Assembly (NCBI GenBank): GCA_024692905.1
Contig: JAILLY010000135.1
Coordinates: 1 to 64,000 of the forward strand
DNA from: Lachnospiraceae bacterium
Lineage (GTDB): Bacteria; Bacillota; Clostridia; Lachnospirales; Lachnospiraceae
Reading direction: 5' to 3'
DNA: 64,000 bases
In this document: positions 20,801-32,300 of the stretch, in pieces
Position numbering within the stretch: position 1 is the first letter of the stretch
Layout of the letters: every line of letters begins with the position of its first letter
The notes under the pieces: model-generated
What the model was told of the DNA's origin: nothing
Seen by the model: the letters and a program-made list of their open reading frames with translations, nothing else
The model's database searches: none
Program-made: the position numbers and the translations under genes

Positions 20801-21568
20801 ATGGACGAGCAGCAGTTTCGAAAAGTAATGATAAAGGTGCGTTCTCTTGCAAAGAGTCAGGGCGAACGTATATCAAAGGAACAGGTTGAACGTTCCTTTG
20901 GTCCGCTTAATATTGAAGAAAGCCATCTTAACCTTATCTTTGACTATCTTAAGGAAGAAAAGGTCAGAGTCTTTGACAGCGACAAAGAACTTGAAGAGGT
21001 CCGGTCTACGTTTCCCGACGAACGTGTCAGGATGAATAAGGAAGACAGCGAATATCTTAAGATGTATATCGGGGAACTCAATCTTATGGATATTCCGTCA
21101 AAGGAAGAAAGAAGCGTTATCCTTGATGAGATCATAAACGACAGGAGTAAGGCCGCCATACTTCTTCCAAACCTGTATCTTAAGGAAGTCGTGGACGTTG
21201 CAAGGTTGTATGAAGGACAGGGCGTTGCGCTCGAGGATCTTGTGGGTGAAGGCAATGTCAGTATCCTTACGGGGCTAAAGCTGCTTGACTGCTGCGAGAG
21301 CGCCGAAGAGATCGAAGAGTTTATGGTCAGGATGATCATGGATTCAATGGAAGCAATGCTCATGGACAGGTTTGATATTGAAGATTTTGATCTTAAGGTA
21401 CTTGAGAGAGTCAACACCCTTAATGATAAGGCTAAGGAGATGGCGGAGGATTTAGAACGGCTGATAACCGTTGAAGAGTTGGCCGCAGAGCTTGAGACCG
21501 ATGAGGAATACATCCGTGAAACGCTCCGCATTTCAGGTAATTCGATCGAGTACATAAAAGATAAATAA
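20801..21568 (+). CDS. Sigma-70-like protein lacking region 4
   Basis: 255 residues. The N-terminus (RISKEQVERSFGPLNIEESHLNLIFDYL) resembles sigma region 1.1; LYLKEVVDVARLYEGQGVALEDLVGEGN resembles the region 2 helix of primary sigma factors; and VEELAAELETDEEYIRETL resembles region 3. The tryptophan-rich melting segment (2.3-2.4) and region 4 are absent, so it is unlikely to read promoters by itself. It could be a core-binding regulator, an anti-sigma-like decoy, or a relic under selection. AGGAG precedes the ATG. Resemblance judged by eye. Confidence 0.6.
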   Translation: MDEQQFRKVMIKVRSLAKSQGERISKEQVERSFGPLNIEESHLNLIFDYLKEEKVRVFDSDKELEEVRSTFPDERVRMNKEDSEYLKMYIGELNLMDIPSKEERSVILDEIINDRSKAAILLPNLYLKEVVDVARLYEGQGVALEDLVGEGNVSILTGLKLLDCCESAEEIEEFMVRMIMDSMEAMLMDRFDIEDFDLKVLERVNTLNDKAKEMAEDLERLITVEELAAELETDEEYIRETLRISGNSIEYIKDK

Positions 21569-21625
21569 AAACCATAAAAATACAGGATAAGTTTCGTATC
21601 ATATTTGAAGACAGAGGAACGGATA

Positions 21626-24553
21626 ATGAGTTTTGAAAAAGTCAAAGAGTTAAAAGAATATGAAGTCATTAAAGAGGAGAGGCTTAAAGACCTTAAATCC
21701 GACGGATGCATATTGAGGCATAAAAAGTCGGGAGCAAGGATATGCCTTATTTCCAACGATGACGACAACAAGGTTTTTTATATCGGTTTCCGGACCCCCG
21801 CCAAAGACAGTACCGGAGTCCAGCATATCATGGAACATTCGGTATTGTGCGGTTCCGAAAAATATCCTGTTAAGGATCCCTTCGTGGAGCTTGTCAAGGG
21901 TTCGCTCAATACGTTTTTAAATGCCATGACTTATCCGGACAAGACCGTTTATCCGGTGGCAAGCTGTAATGACAAGGATTTTGACAACATCATGGATATT
22001 TATCTTGATGCCGTCTTTCATCCCAACGTTCATGACAGGCCCGAGATCTTCAAACAGGAAGGGTGGCATTATGAATTGAAGGGAAAGGATGCTCCCTTAA
22101 CGATAAACGGAGTTGTATATAATGAAATGAAAGGTGCGTTTTCATCACCGGATGATACGCTTGACCGGGAGATATTCAACTCGCTCTTCCCGGACACCGA
22201 TTATTCCAATGAGTCGGGCGGAGACCCGGATGTGATCCCGTCGCTTTCATATGAGGCTTTCCTTAAGTTCCACCGGGAATTCTATCATCCGTCAAACAGT
22301 TATATCTACCTTTACGGAGATATGGACATGGTATCAAAACTTGAGTACCTTGACAGGGAGTATCTGTCCGGATATGACCGTATCGATATTGATACATCGA
22401 TCGCCATGCAGAAACCGTTTGAGAAACCCGCCATGCTTTCCCAAAAGTATTCGGTCACGAGTGAGGAACCGGTTGAGGGTAACACATATCTGTCCTATAA
22501 CACCGTGATCGACACGAGTCTTAACAGGGAATTATATCTTGCATTCCAGATACTGGAGTATACCCTGCTTGGCACTCCCGGGGCGGTCCTTAAGCAGACC
22601 CTGCTTGACAGAGGTATAGGAAAGGATATCCAGAGCACCTATGAGAACGGTATATTACAGCCTTATTTTTCGGTCATAGCAAAGAACGCCGATGCGTCGC
22701 AGCTTGACGAGTTTAAGTCAACGATAAGGGAAGTGCTTGAGAATGCAGTCAAAAACGGCCTTGACAAAAAGGCGTTAAGAGCAGGGATAAACGTATACGA
22801 GTTCAGATACAGGGAGGCGGATTTCGGATCATATCCCAAAGGACTTATGTATGGTCTCCAGGCCCTTGACAGCTGGCTGTATGACGAGTCCGAACCATTT
22901 ATGCATATTGAAGCGAACGATACCTTCGCGTTTTTAAGAGACAGGATCGAAACGGGCTATTTCGAAGGACTCATAAATGATTATCTTCTTGATAATCCTC
23001 ACAGCTCGATAGTTGTTCTTGAACCGGAAAGAGGACTTACGGCCGAAAATGACAGAAAGCTTGAAAAGAAACTCTCGGAGCATAAAGCCTCGCTTTCGGA
23101 CGAAGAGATTGAAAAGCTTATAAAAGATACGGAGGATCTTATAAAATACCAGGAGGAACCAAATACTCCCGAGGAGCTTAGATGCATACCGCTTCTTTCC
23201 ATATCCGATATAAGGAAGGAAGCATTGCCCGTTGAATATGATAAGGCTGATCTTAACGGGACTACCGTACTCACGCATGATATATTCACGAACGGTATCG
23301 GATATCTTACCCTTGCCTTTGATATAGGATCTCTTCCGGAAAGACTGATCCCTTATCTTGGTATATTCAGGAATGTTTTCGGATATGTTGATACGGAGAA
23401 TTTCGGGTATGCAGATCTTACAAGTGAGATCAATGAGAATTCGGGAGGCATCGCATCCGGAGCGAACAGCTATACCGATTCATCGGATGTCACGAAATAC
23501 AAGCTGTTCTATGAGGTGAGAGCCAAGGTCCTCTATGACCGCCTCCCGTTTGCGTTTGATATTATAAGCGAGATGATACGGACCTCGGATTACAGTAATG
23601 ACAAACGTCTGCTCGAGATATTGTATATGTTAAAGTCGAGGCTTCAGGCGGCGATGACATCAGCGGGACATATGGTTGCCGTGACGAGGCTTCTTTCATC
23701 GTGTTCTCCGACACTGGCTATACTTGAAAAGTCAAACGGGATAGAATTCTACAGGTTCATAGACGGGCTCATAAATGATTTCGATGCACGTAAGGAAACC
23801 TTTAAGAAGGAGCTTAAGGAATTTGCAATGATCACATTCAGGCCCGAAAACCTGTTTGTTGATTATATAGCGGATAAGAGTCAGAATGACCTTCTTATGG
23901 AGCTTACCGAGAGGTTTAAAAAAGACCTGTTCACACAGGAAGTTGACAGGAGCGGATATAAGATCGGAACATGGCAGTGCAGGGAAGGATACAAGACAAG
24001 CGCCAAAGTACAGTATGTGGCCACAGGCGGAAACTTCATAAGGCACGGATATAAATATACGGGAGCACTCAGGGTCTTAAAGGTCATAATGGGGTATGAA
24101 TATTTATGGAACAATGTCAGGGTCCGCGGCGGAGCTTACGGCTGCATGAACTCATATTCAAGGACCGGTGACATGTTCATGACTTCATACAGGGATCCAA
24201 ACCTTAAGAATACACTTGATGTTTATAAAGGTGCGGTAGATTATATACGCAGCTTTGATCCCGATGAACGGGATATGACGAAATACATCATCGGAACGAT
24301 ATCCGATATGGACGTCCCGCTCACTCCGAGAGCCAGAGGAAGCAGATCCATGAGCATCTTCCTTTCGGATGATTCCTTTGAGAACCTCCAAAAGGAAAGG
24401 GACGAGGTCCTCGGGGCGACAAAAGAGGATATAAGAAAGCTTGCCGACTGCGTGGAAAGCGTTATAAACGAAGGCAATATATGTGTTCTCGGTGAAGAGG
24501 AACTTATCGATAAGGAATCGGAACTTTTTGACAGAACTGAGTCACTGTTTTAA
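21626..24553 (+). CDS. M16C insulinase-family metalloprotease (presequence protease type)
   Basis: 975 residues. The inverted zinc motif HIMEH is at about residues 67-71, in the family context TGVQHIMEHSVLCGSEKYP. The third zinc ligand and the catalytic region (YNEMKGAFSSPDDTL) follow at the expected distance. The C-terminal half is the second M16 module with the family segment GGAYGCMNS. Such enzymes degrade peptides in a closed chamber; there is no signal peptide, so it should act in the cytoplasm. The frame opens at 21605, but ATG 21626 follows GAGGAACGG and gives the common start MSFEKVKEL. Confidence 0.93.
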   Translation: MSFEKVKELKEYEVIKEERLKDLKSDGCILRHKKSGARICLISNDDDNKVFYIGFRTPAKDSTGVQHIMEHSVLCGSEKYPVKDPFVELVKGSLNTFLNAMTYPDKTVYPVASCNDKDFDNIMDIYLDAVFHPNVHDRPEIFKQEGWHYELKGKDAPLTINGVVYNEMKGAFSSPDDTLDREIFNSLFPDTDYSNESGGDPDVIPSLSYEAFLKFHREFYHPSNSYIYLYGDMDMVSKLEYLDREYLSGYDRIDIDTSIAMQKPFEKPAMLSQKYSVTSEEPVEGNTYLSYNTVIDTSLNRELYLAFQILEYTLLGTPGAVLKQTLLDRGIGKDIQSTYENGILQPYFSVIAKNADASQLDEFKSTIREVLENAVKNGLDKKALRAGINVYEFRYREADFGSYPKGLMYGLQALDSWLYDESEPFMHIEANDTFAFLRDRIETGYFEGLINDYLLDNPHSSIVVLEPERGLTAENDRKLEKKLSEHKASLSDEEIEKLIKDTEDLIKYQEEPNTPEELRCIPLLSISDIRKEALPVEYDKADLNGTTVLTHDIFTNGIGYLTLAFDIGSLPERLIPYLGIFRNVFGYVDTENFGYADLTSEINENSGGIASGANSYTDSSDVTKYKLFYEVRAKVLYDRLPFAFDIISEMIRTSDYSNDKRLLEILYMLKSRLQAAMTSAGHMVAVTRLLSSCSPTLAILEKSNGIEFYRFIDGLINDFDARKETFKKELKEFAMITFRPENLFVDYIADKSQNDLLMELTERFKKDLFTQEVDRSGYKIGTWQCREGYKTSAKVQYVATGGNFIRHGYKYTGALRVLKVIMGYEYLWNNVRVRGGAYGCMNSYSRTGDMFMTSYRDPNLKNTLDVYKGAVDYIRSFDPDERDMTKYIIGTISDMDVPLTPRARGSRSMSIFLSDDSFENLQKERDEVLGATKEDIRKLADCVESVINEGNICVLGEEELIDKESELFDRTESLF

Positions 24554-24582
24554 GTATTCATGATCTGAGGGAGGATATCAAA

Positions 24583-25668
24583 ATGATGAAGAAAAAGATC
24601 GTATTATTTGCTGCCGTGTTTTCCCTGCTCCTTTCAGGGTGCGGTTCAAGCTCTTCAGACAGATCCGCAGCATATAAGAGTTATGCAGGTGAAGCTGCAC
24701 CTGCGGAGGCAGAAGAATATTATGATGCTTATGAATCCGATATGGTCGTTGAGTCGGGCTCTGCCGATATGGGTGAAGTCACCGAAGCGGACGTTGAAAG
24801 CGGTAAGAATCAGAATGCCGAAAGGATGCTCATTAAGAATGTATATATGAGTGTTGAGTCCGAGGATGTCGAGCGTATGATGCATAATGTCGAGAAGCGC
24901 GTTGAACAGCTCGGCGGATATATCGAGAGTACAAACCTTGAGAACCAGAAGTACTCAAGTTCCGAGAGAAAGACGGCCAATATCATCGCGAGGGTCCCGG
25001 TCGAGAAGCTTGATTCCTTTGTTGATGAAGTCGGCGAACAGTCAAATGTTCTCTCGAAGAGCTCAAGCGCGGAAGATGTTACCTTAAGGTATGTTGACAT
25101 GCAGTCAAAGCTTGAGAGCTACCAGACCGAGTATGACAGGATAAGCGAACTGCTTGAGAAAGCTGATGATCTCGATACCATAATAGCACTCGAGGCAAGG
25201 CTTACAGAGGTAAGATACCAGATAGAATCATACGGTTCACAGCTTAAGGTCATGAAGAATCAGGCGACCTACAGCACGATAAACTTAAGCATCACCCAGG
25301 TCATCGAGTATACACCCGTAATGGTTGAAGAAAAGTCGAGGATCGAACGGATGGCTGACGGCTTTGTAAGTAACTGCCGCAAGGTATGGAACGGACTGCT
25401 TGACTTTGGAGTAGGATTTGTGATCGCTCTTCCCGTTCTTATAATATGGGCGGCTGTGATCATCGTCATAATCCTGATCGTAAAAGCTGTTAATAAGTCG
25501 TACAGGAAAAAACATCCAAAGAAAGAGAAAAGGGTAATAGCCCCTGTTGTCTATACTCAGGTTCCCATGGTGAAAAAGCCCGAAGATGTGCCGGCTGAAA
25601 AAGAAGAAAATGAGAATGATAAGCAGGATAAACAGGATGATCAGGATAAGCAGGAAAGCGGTGTATGA
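24583..25668 (+). CDS. DUF4349 lipoprotein
   Basis: 361 residues. A lipoprotein signal peptide ends in LLLSGCGSS. After an acidic linker comes a DUF4349-type region (LIKNVYMSVESEDVERM, GGYIESTNLENQ, IARVPVEKLDSFVDEV) with a long coiled coil (residues about 170-215). One membrane helix lies near 270-300 (FVIALPVLIIWAAVIIVI), then a basic and then highly charged tail rich in Lys, Gln and Asp. Function unknown; these proteins are thought to sit in the envelope. The stop overlaps the era start by ATGA. Confidence 0.85.
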   Translation: MMKKKIVLFAAVFSLLLSGCGSSSSDRSAAYKSYAGEAAPAEAEEYYDAYESDMVVESGSADMGEVTEADVESGKNQNAERMLIKNVYMSVESEDVERMMHNVEKRVEQLGGYIESTNLENQKYSSSERKTANIIARVPVEKLDSFVDEVGEQSNVLSKSSSAEDVTLRYVDMQSKLESYQTEYDRISELLEKADDLDTIIALEARLTEVRYQIESYGSQLKVMKNQATYSTINLSITQVIEYTPVMVEEKSRIERMADGFVSNCRKVWNGLLDFGVGFVIALPVLIIWAAVIIVIILIVKAVNKSYRKKHPKKEKRVIAPVVYTQVPMVKKPEDVPAEKEENENDKQDKQDDQDKQESGV

Positions 25669-26576
25669 GTGAAAATAAGAACGTAAGGGCCGGGTTTGCT
25701 GCCATAGCGGGAAGGCCGAATGTCGGAAAGTCAACACTGATGAACAGGATCATCGGCCAGAAGATCGCGATCACCTCCGATAAGCCGCAGACGACGAGAA
25801 ACAGGATCCGGACCGTATACACCTGTGATGAGGGCCAGATAGTATTCTTGGACACACCGGGCATACATAAGGCGAAAAACAGGCTCGGCGAGTATATGAT
25901 AAGTTCGGTGAACGCCGCGTTAAAAGATGTGGATGTGATACTGTGGCTTGTCGAAGCAAGCGTTTATGTCGGGCCGACCGATAAGAGTATCGCCGAAAAA
26001 CTTAACGGTTTGAATGTGCCTGTCATACTTGTCATAAATAAGATCGACAAGATCGGAAAAGATGAACTGCTTAAGGTTATAGATGCATACCGCGTGTTAT
26101 GTGACTTTGCCCAGGTGGTCCCGGTCAGTGCGCTCACAGGTGACAACACGGATACGCTTATCGAACAGATATTTAAATATCTTCCCTACGGGGAGCCCTT
26201 CTATGATGAAGATACGGTCACGGATCAGCCCCAAAGGCAGATTGCGGCGGAGATGATAAGGGAGAAGGCGCTTAAGTGCCTTGATGAAGAAGTCCCGCAC
26301 GGCATTGCCGTCACTATCGAACGGATGGAATTCAAGCCGGATATAGTTCATATAGACGCGACGATCATATGCGAGAAAGAATCCCATAAGGGGATCATAA
26401 TCGGCAGACAGGGGCAGATGCTTAAAAAGATAGGATCGGCGGCAAGGTATGAGATAGAGAGGATGCTTGAGATGCAGGTCAATCTCAAACTCTGGGTCAA
26501 AGTCAGACGCGACTGGCGTGACAGTGATGTTTTGCTTAAAAATTTCGGGTACGATACCCGGGACATCAAAGACTGA
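25665..26576 (+). CDS. era: GTPase Era
   Basis: 303 residues. G1 GRPNVGKSTLMN, G2 QTTRNR, G3 DTPGIH, G4 NKID and G5 VSALTG are present, followed by the KH domain (GIIIGRQGQMLKKIG) that binds the 3' end of 16S rRNA. Era supports 30S subunit maturation. The start overlaps the stop of the DUF4349 gene and recO follows 18 bases later, the usual Firmicutes order. Confidence 0.97.
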   Translation: MSENKNVRAGFAAIAGRPNVGKSTLMNRIIGQKIAITSDKPQTTRNRIRTVYTCDEGQIVFLDTPGIHKAKNRLGEYMISSVNAALKDVDVILWLVEASVYVGPTDKSIAEKLNGLNVPVILVINKIDKIGKDELLKVIDAYRVLCDFAQVVPVSALTGDNTDTLIEQIFKYLPYGEPFYDEDTVTDQPQRQIAAEMIREKALKCLDEEVPHGIAVTIERMEFKPDIVHIDATIICEKESHKGIIIGRQGQMLKKIGSAARYEIERMLEMQVNLKLWVKVRRDWRDSDVLLKNFGYDTRDIKD

Positions 26577-26594
26577 ATAAGATACGGAGATCAT

Positions 26595-27254
26595 ATGCCG
26601 GATTATATGATTGTGACGGGAATGGTACTTGAGGCCACTCCCGTCAATGATTATGACAGGAGAACAGTCATACTGACAAAAGAGACGGGCAAGATCACTG
26701 CGTTCTGCAGGGGAGCAAGAAGGCAGAACAGCAGGCTGCTGGCTGCCACGAACCCTTTTGCCTTCGGAAAGTTCAAGGTTTATGAGGGCAGAAGCGCGTA
26801 TAATCTCATCGATGCCGATATCTCGTATTATTTTGAAGAACTCCGCGCCGATCCGGACGGTGCGTTTCTTGGAATGTATTTCCTTGAATATGCTTCGTTT
26901 TATACATACGAAAACAATGACGAGACAATGATGCTCAAGCTCCTGTTCCAGTCCGTGCGCGCCATAACCAGGGAAAACATAGACAACCGGCTGATAAGAG
27001 CGGTATATGAGATAAAAACGGTACAGATCAACGGCGAGTATCCCGGGCTTCCGGGTGACAGGACATTTAAACCGGCCACGGTCAGGGCGGTGGACCATAT
27101 TGTCACTTCCGATATAGAGCATCTCTATACTTTTGCGGTCAGTGAAGAGGTTTTAAACGAACTTTCTTTTCTTGGCGATCTTTACCGTAAAAGAGTGGTT
27201 GACAGGCCGTTTAAATCTCTTCAGATGCTGGAAAATAATATGTTGAAATTATAG
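26595..27254 (+). CDS. recO: DNA repair protein RecO
   Basis: 219 residues with the OB-fold start MIVTGMVLEATPVNDYDRRTVILT and the GARRQNSRL segment typical of RecO. RecO loads RecA onto SSB-coated gaps with RecR. It is shorter than the Bacillus protein (about 255), and I see no four-cysteine zinc site in the C-terminal part. Position behind era supports the call. Confidence 0.9.
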   Translation: MPDYMIVTGMVLEATPVNDYDRRTVILTKETGKITAFCRGARRQNSRLLAATNPFAFGKFKVYEGRSAYNLIDADISYYFEELRADPDGAFLGMYFLEYASFYTYENNDETMMLKLLFQSVRAITRENIDNRLIRAVYEIKTVQINGEYPGLPGDRTFKPATVRAVDHIVTSDIEHLYTFAVSEEVLNELSFLGDLYRKRVVDRPFKSLQMLENNMLKL

Positions 27255-27335
27255 ATAGCGTTAGTTATAATTATTTGAGATGCTTTTTTATGTAAAGTTT
27301 GTCTGATCAGGGGCTGAAGCAGGGTGAAAGGGTCG

Positions 27336-27935
27336 ATGATAAGGCGTGCACATAGGTGTGGCAGCCTGTTTTTATTAATGTTTACATGTGTTATCGCTTC
27401 CGGGTGTTCGAAGAAAGAAGCTTTTGTTGAAACCACGGTCAGCATTGACGGCAAGGGAGCCATAAGGCACAACATCATCGAATCGTTTGACAAGGATTAT
27501 TACAGTGAAGATGAATTAAGGGACATCATTGACTCGGAGATAGAATCATACTGCGCAGACAGGGATGATGACTGCGCAAAGCTTGAATCCCTTGAGATCA
27601 AAGACGGCGTGGCAAACGCCAGGATGAAGTTCGCCACATATTCCGATTATGCCGGATTCAATGACGTGGATTTCTTTTACGGGACAGTCAGGGAGGCCAT
27701 GGAGCATGATTATCCCACCGATGTCACCTTAAAGAAGCGTGATGATAACTCCACGATCGGCAGGTTTGAGTTTGAAGCCCTTACAGACAGCATGATCGTG
27801 ATAGTGAGTGAACCGGTAGTGGTAAACACTCCGAAGAAGATTGCATATACCACCGCCAATATAGATGTCATTGACGATAATAACGCCAGAATGGCATCCG
27901 ATTCGGTCGGTGTGGGATATATAGTACTTAAGTAG
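27336..27935 (+). CDS. Putative lipoprotein
   Basis: About 199 residues. A hydrophobic signal segment ends in the lipobox VIASGCSKK. The mature part is acidic, with VETTVSIDGKGAIRHNIIESF near the start; it resembles nothing I can name. The first in-frame start is GTG 27324; ATG 27336 has AAAGGG close by. It lies between recO and glyS with 18 bases to the glyS start. Confidence 0.75.
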   Translation: MIRRAHRCGSLFLLMFTCVIASGCSKKEAFVETTVSIDGKGAIRHNIIESFDKDYYSEDELRDIIDSEIESYCADRDDDCAKLESLEIKDGVANARMKFATYSDYAGFNDVDFFYGTVREAMEHDYPTDVTLKKRDDNSTIGRFEFEALTDSMIVIVSEPVVVNTPKKIAYTTANIDVIDDNNARMASDSVGVGYIVLK

Positions 27936-27953
27936 ATAAGGAAGGTTTTTGAA

Positions 27954-29342
27954 ATGGAAAAGACAATGGACAAGATAGTGGCTCTGGCAAAGTCGAGAGG
28001 TTTCGTACATCCGGGGTCGGAAATATACGGCGGACTTGCAAACACATGGGATTACGGTATCCTTGGTGTTGAACTTAAGAACAATATCAAGAAAGCATGG
28101 TGGCAGAAGTTTGTAAACGAGAGCCCGACAAATGTCGGAGTTGACTGTGCCATCCTTATGAACCCGCAGACATGGGTCGCCTCCGGACATCTCGGAAGCT
28201 TCTCGGATCCGCTTATGGACTGTAAGGAATGCCATGAAAGATTCCGCGCCGATAAGATCATCGAAGACTATGCCGAAGAGAAGGGTATCAAGCTTGAGTC
28301 GTCCGTTGACGGCTGGACACAGGCGCAGATGAAGGAATATATCGATGTCAATAATATACCCTGTCCTTCATGCGGCAAGCACAACTTTACCGATATAAGG
28401 CAGTTTAACCTGATGTTCAAGACTTTCCAGGGCGTGACCGAGGATGCAAAGAATACGGTTTATTTAAGGCCGGAAACCGCTCAGGGAATATTTGTTAATT
28501 TCAAGAATGTCCAGCGTACATCCCGTAAGAAGATCCCCTTTGGCATATGCCAGGTAGGTAAGTCATTCCGTAATGAGATCACTCCCGGCAACTTTATATT
28601 CCGCGTGCGTGAATTCGAACAGATGGAAATGGAATTCTTCTGCGAACCCGATACCGATCTTGAATGGTTTGCATACTGGAAACAGTTCTGTATTGATTTC
28701 CTTGTAAGTCTCGGAATGAAGAAGGAAGAGATGAGGGTAAGGGATCATGATCCGGAAGAACTGTCCTTCTACAGCAAGGCTACTACCGATATCGAGTATC
28801 TGTTCCCCTTCGGCTGGGGTGAGCTTTGGGGTATCGCGGACAGGACCGATTACGATCTTACGCAGCATCAGAATGTATCCGGAGAGGATATGACTTATTT
28901 TGATGATGAGAAGCGTATAAAATATCTGCCTTTTGTCATAGAGCCTTCACTTGGAGTTGAGCGGCTGTTCCTTGCCATGCTCTGCGGCGCTTATGATGAG
29001 GAGGAGATCGGAGAGAATGATGTAAGGACCGTACTCCATCTTCATCCGGCTCTTGCCCCCGTAAAGATCGCTGTACTGCCTCTTTCAAAGAAGCTTAATG
29101 AAGGGGCCGAGAAGATATATACCGAGTTGTGTAAGAAATACAACTGTGAATTTGATGACAGAGGAAACATCGGAAAGAGATACAGGAGGCAGGACGAGAT
29201 AGGAACACCGTTCTGCGTTACATATGATTTTGAATCCGAAACCGACGGCGCGGTAACCGTAAGGTTCAGGGATTCCATGGAACAGGAAAGGGTCGGGATA
29301 GATAAGCTTGCTGCATATTTTGACGGTAAGTTTTCATTCTGA
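27954..29342 (+). CDS. glyS: Glycyl-tRNA synthetase (single-chain dimeric type)
   Basis: 462 residues of the alpha2-type class II enzyme. Motifs: [20 protein letters not shown] at the N-terminus, [15 protein letters not shown], motif 2 FRNEITP, and motif 3 [14 protein letters not shown]. Two cysteine pairs (CKECHERF and CPSCGKHNF) form a zinc site in the insertion. The C-terminal anticodon-binding domain is complete. GGAAGG precedes the ATG. Confidence 0.97.
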   Translation: MEKTMDKIVALAKSRGFVHPGSEIYGGLANTWDYGILGVELKNNIKKAWWQKFVNESPTNVGVDCAILMNPQTWVASGHLGSFSDPLMDCKECHERFRADKIIEDYAEEKGIKLESSVDGWTQAQMKEYIDVNNIPCPSCGKHNFTDIRQFNLMFKTFQGVTEDAKNTVYLRPETAQGIFVNFKNVQRTSRKKIPFGICQVGKSFRNEITPGNFIFRVREFEQMEMEFFCEPDTDLEWFAYWKQFCIDFLVSLGMKKEEMRVRDHDPEELSFYSKATTDIEYLFPFGWGELWGIADRTDYDLTQHQNVSGEDMTYFDDEKRIKYLPFVIEPSLGVERLFLAMLCGAYDEEEIGENDVRTVLHLHPALAPVKIAVLPLSKKLNEGAEKIYTELCKKYNCEFDDRGNIGKRYRRQDEIGTPFCVTYDFESETDGAVTVRFRDSMEQERVGIDKLAAYFDGKFSF

Positions 29343-29355
29343 AAGGTAATACGGT

Positions 29356-32300
29356 GTGCGAAGGGCAATACGTGGACTGATATACATATTGACTCTTTGT
29401 GGGATGTTAACAATTAGCATCCTTGACTGTACTATGGTGGCAAACGGAGCAACAGAAGGCGGTGTCAAGACTGTCTCTGTTGCTTATTTTTATGATGACA
29501 GTTATTTCGGTTCGGTATACGATTCGCCGGAGAAGGAAGGATTCGGATACGAATATCTTCAGGCCATAGGCAATTATTCGGGCTGGAAATACAGATATAT
29601 CTACGGTGATTACGATTCGCTGTTCGAACAGTTCATGCAGGGCAGGATAGATATCATGCCTGCCGTGCCCAGCAACTTCAATTCCGAGGAATACTACACA
29701 AAGCTTATAAATGAAACCGCCGATGAGAGCAAGAAGGCAGAGATAAAACAGAACAGGATCCAGGTATTGTATCCCAACCAGCCGATGAACTCGGTGGATT
29801 ATTATTTCTGCATACCCGGAAATCTCGACGGGGATGATTTCATGATATCCGAATACTACGGAGCCAATATCGGTATCCCCTCAGTCATAGAAGGATATGC
29901 CGAGGAATGGATATCAACCTTGGGACTGCACTGTAAACTGCATGTGTTTGATAATACGGCTGCCTGTATCAATGCCTTAAACGACGGAAGGGTGGATGCG
30001 ATCATATCCGAAAACAAGGTTGCCAACGCCGGACTCATCGTATGCAGAAAGATGGGCGCGATAGATTATTATCTCGGGGTAAGCAGCAGGAACAGGGGGC
30101 TTGTAAAAGATATAAACCTCTCGCTTGACGCCATCAGTTCATCTACCTACGGATACTTGAATTCTCTTAAGAGCTCGTATAATTCCCTGGGTGAGCTTGA
30201 GAGCAGGCTCGGAAGCAGCGAGAAGAAATGGGTGGAAAGCCATAATGAGCTTAAGGTGGGAACCATCAGGGATTTTCCGCCATACAGTTATACCGATGCA
30301 AAGACCGGTGAGGGTAAGGGGTTCATACACGGCGCGATAGAGGATATCCTTTTTAAGTTATCGGTGGATATTGATGTCTCATATAATTATTATGACAGTT
30401 ACGGCGCCATGGTGGATGCCCTAAAAGCGGGTGAAGTCGACGTGATCTTCCCTGTTCCGGTATATCTGTATGTGTCCGAGCAGAATGATTATATGAATAC
30501 CAATTCGATCGCCCAGTCCGACATGGTCGTTGTATATAAGAGTGATTTTTCGGAAGGTGTCTTTGCAACCATAGCTTCGCCAAAGAGCGGTGTTGAGGGA
30601 TTTTACGATAAGCATACTTATACAAGCTCCACGATAATCGAATATAATACCGTAGAGGAATGCCTCGAAGCGCTCAGGTCCGATTCGGCAGACTGTACCG
30701 TTTTAAGTGATTATCTTGTTGATGAATATGTCCGTAATAACAACAATTACAGGAAATATAACTGCGTTACTCTTCCTGATAAGATGGAGCTTTGCCTCGG
30801 TGTCAGGAAGGAAGATACGGGATTGTATAACCTCCTGATAAGGGGGATCGCCATAACCCAAAGGGGAAATGATCTTCAGGACCGTTACATAGAAGCCGCC
30901 TCCGATTCGAAGCAGCTTTTGAACAAGGGTATCAGAGATATGCTCACTCCTGAAGTCATTGTACTCATGATCGTGATCTTTGTGCTCATCGTGCTGGTCA
31001 TTCTTATCGCCACATGGGCAAATGGTATCCAGAGGGCAAGCAAGCATCTTAAAGCGGCCAATAAGGAGATAATAGGCATAGCCCAGCACCAGCAGCAGAA
31101 CTTCGACGTCATCGGGATACTCGCAAGGGATTATTCGTCGGTTTACAAGGTTGATATAGCTACCGAGGAAGTTCAGACATTCAGGCTTGAGGATACCGCG
31201 GAAAGTGCATACAGTGACATGCTGAGGCTCGGAGCGAGGTTCTCCGAAGTGTTCAGCCAGTATGTAAGGGACTGTGTCTATGAAGATGACAAGCCCAAGA
31301 TGTATGACGAATTATCGATCCCAATGATATGCAGGAAGCTCAAGGCGCGTTCATCCTATTCGATAAGATACCGTAAGCATACTGCTGATAATGAGATAAG
31401 ATATTTCGAATACAGGGTCTCCATTGCCGATATCGATGAGCGAGGGAATGTTCTCAGTGTCGTTGTGGCATTCATCGACTGTAATGATGAGATCATACAT
31501 GAAACGGAATACATGAAGAGCCTTGAGAAGGCATTAAAGAGTGATGCTGTCATAACCGGCCTGACGGGTGACTTTGACTGGGTTGCATATGTTGCGAATA
31601 CGGAAGGCAAGGACGGAGGTACGGTCACCACATACAGAACGTCGGAATCATTTAAGAAACGTTTTGCAAACTGGGATGAGGAGAATGACTTTAACCGCAT
31701 GATCGAGATCCTCGCCAATGAGTATGTATATCCCGATGATCATAAGATGTTCATAAGAAGTACGGGTAAGAATCATATACGCCGCCATCTTATGAAGGAA
31801 ACGGCATATTATGTAAACTTCAGGATAATAGACAACGGCGAGCTTATGTATTACCAGCTTAAGTTCGTTGCGGATATCGCTGACGGTAAGCTGTTCGGAT
31901 TTATCCTCGGTATCCACGGGGTGGATGATGAGATCCGAAGGGAGAAGGAACAGCAGGAGAAGTTGGAGAACATGGTTGAGGAGCGTACAGCCCAACTCGA
32001 GGAAAAGAACATCGCCCTTAACCGCATGAATAATGATATCATCGAACTTATGGGTAATATTGTTGAAGGCCGAGATGCCGAGAGCGGTCAGCATGTAAGG
32101 AGGGTCAAGGACTTTACCAATATACTTGCTTCCGAAGTCATGAGAACTCATCCGGAATACGGACTCAACAGGAATCTTGTCGATATCATCACGTCGGCGA
32201 GCGCGCTTCATGACGTCGGTAAGATAACCATTTCGGACAGCATACTGTTAAAGCCCGGAAGGCTTACGAACGAAGAATATGACCTTATGAAGACCCATAC

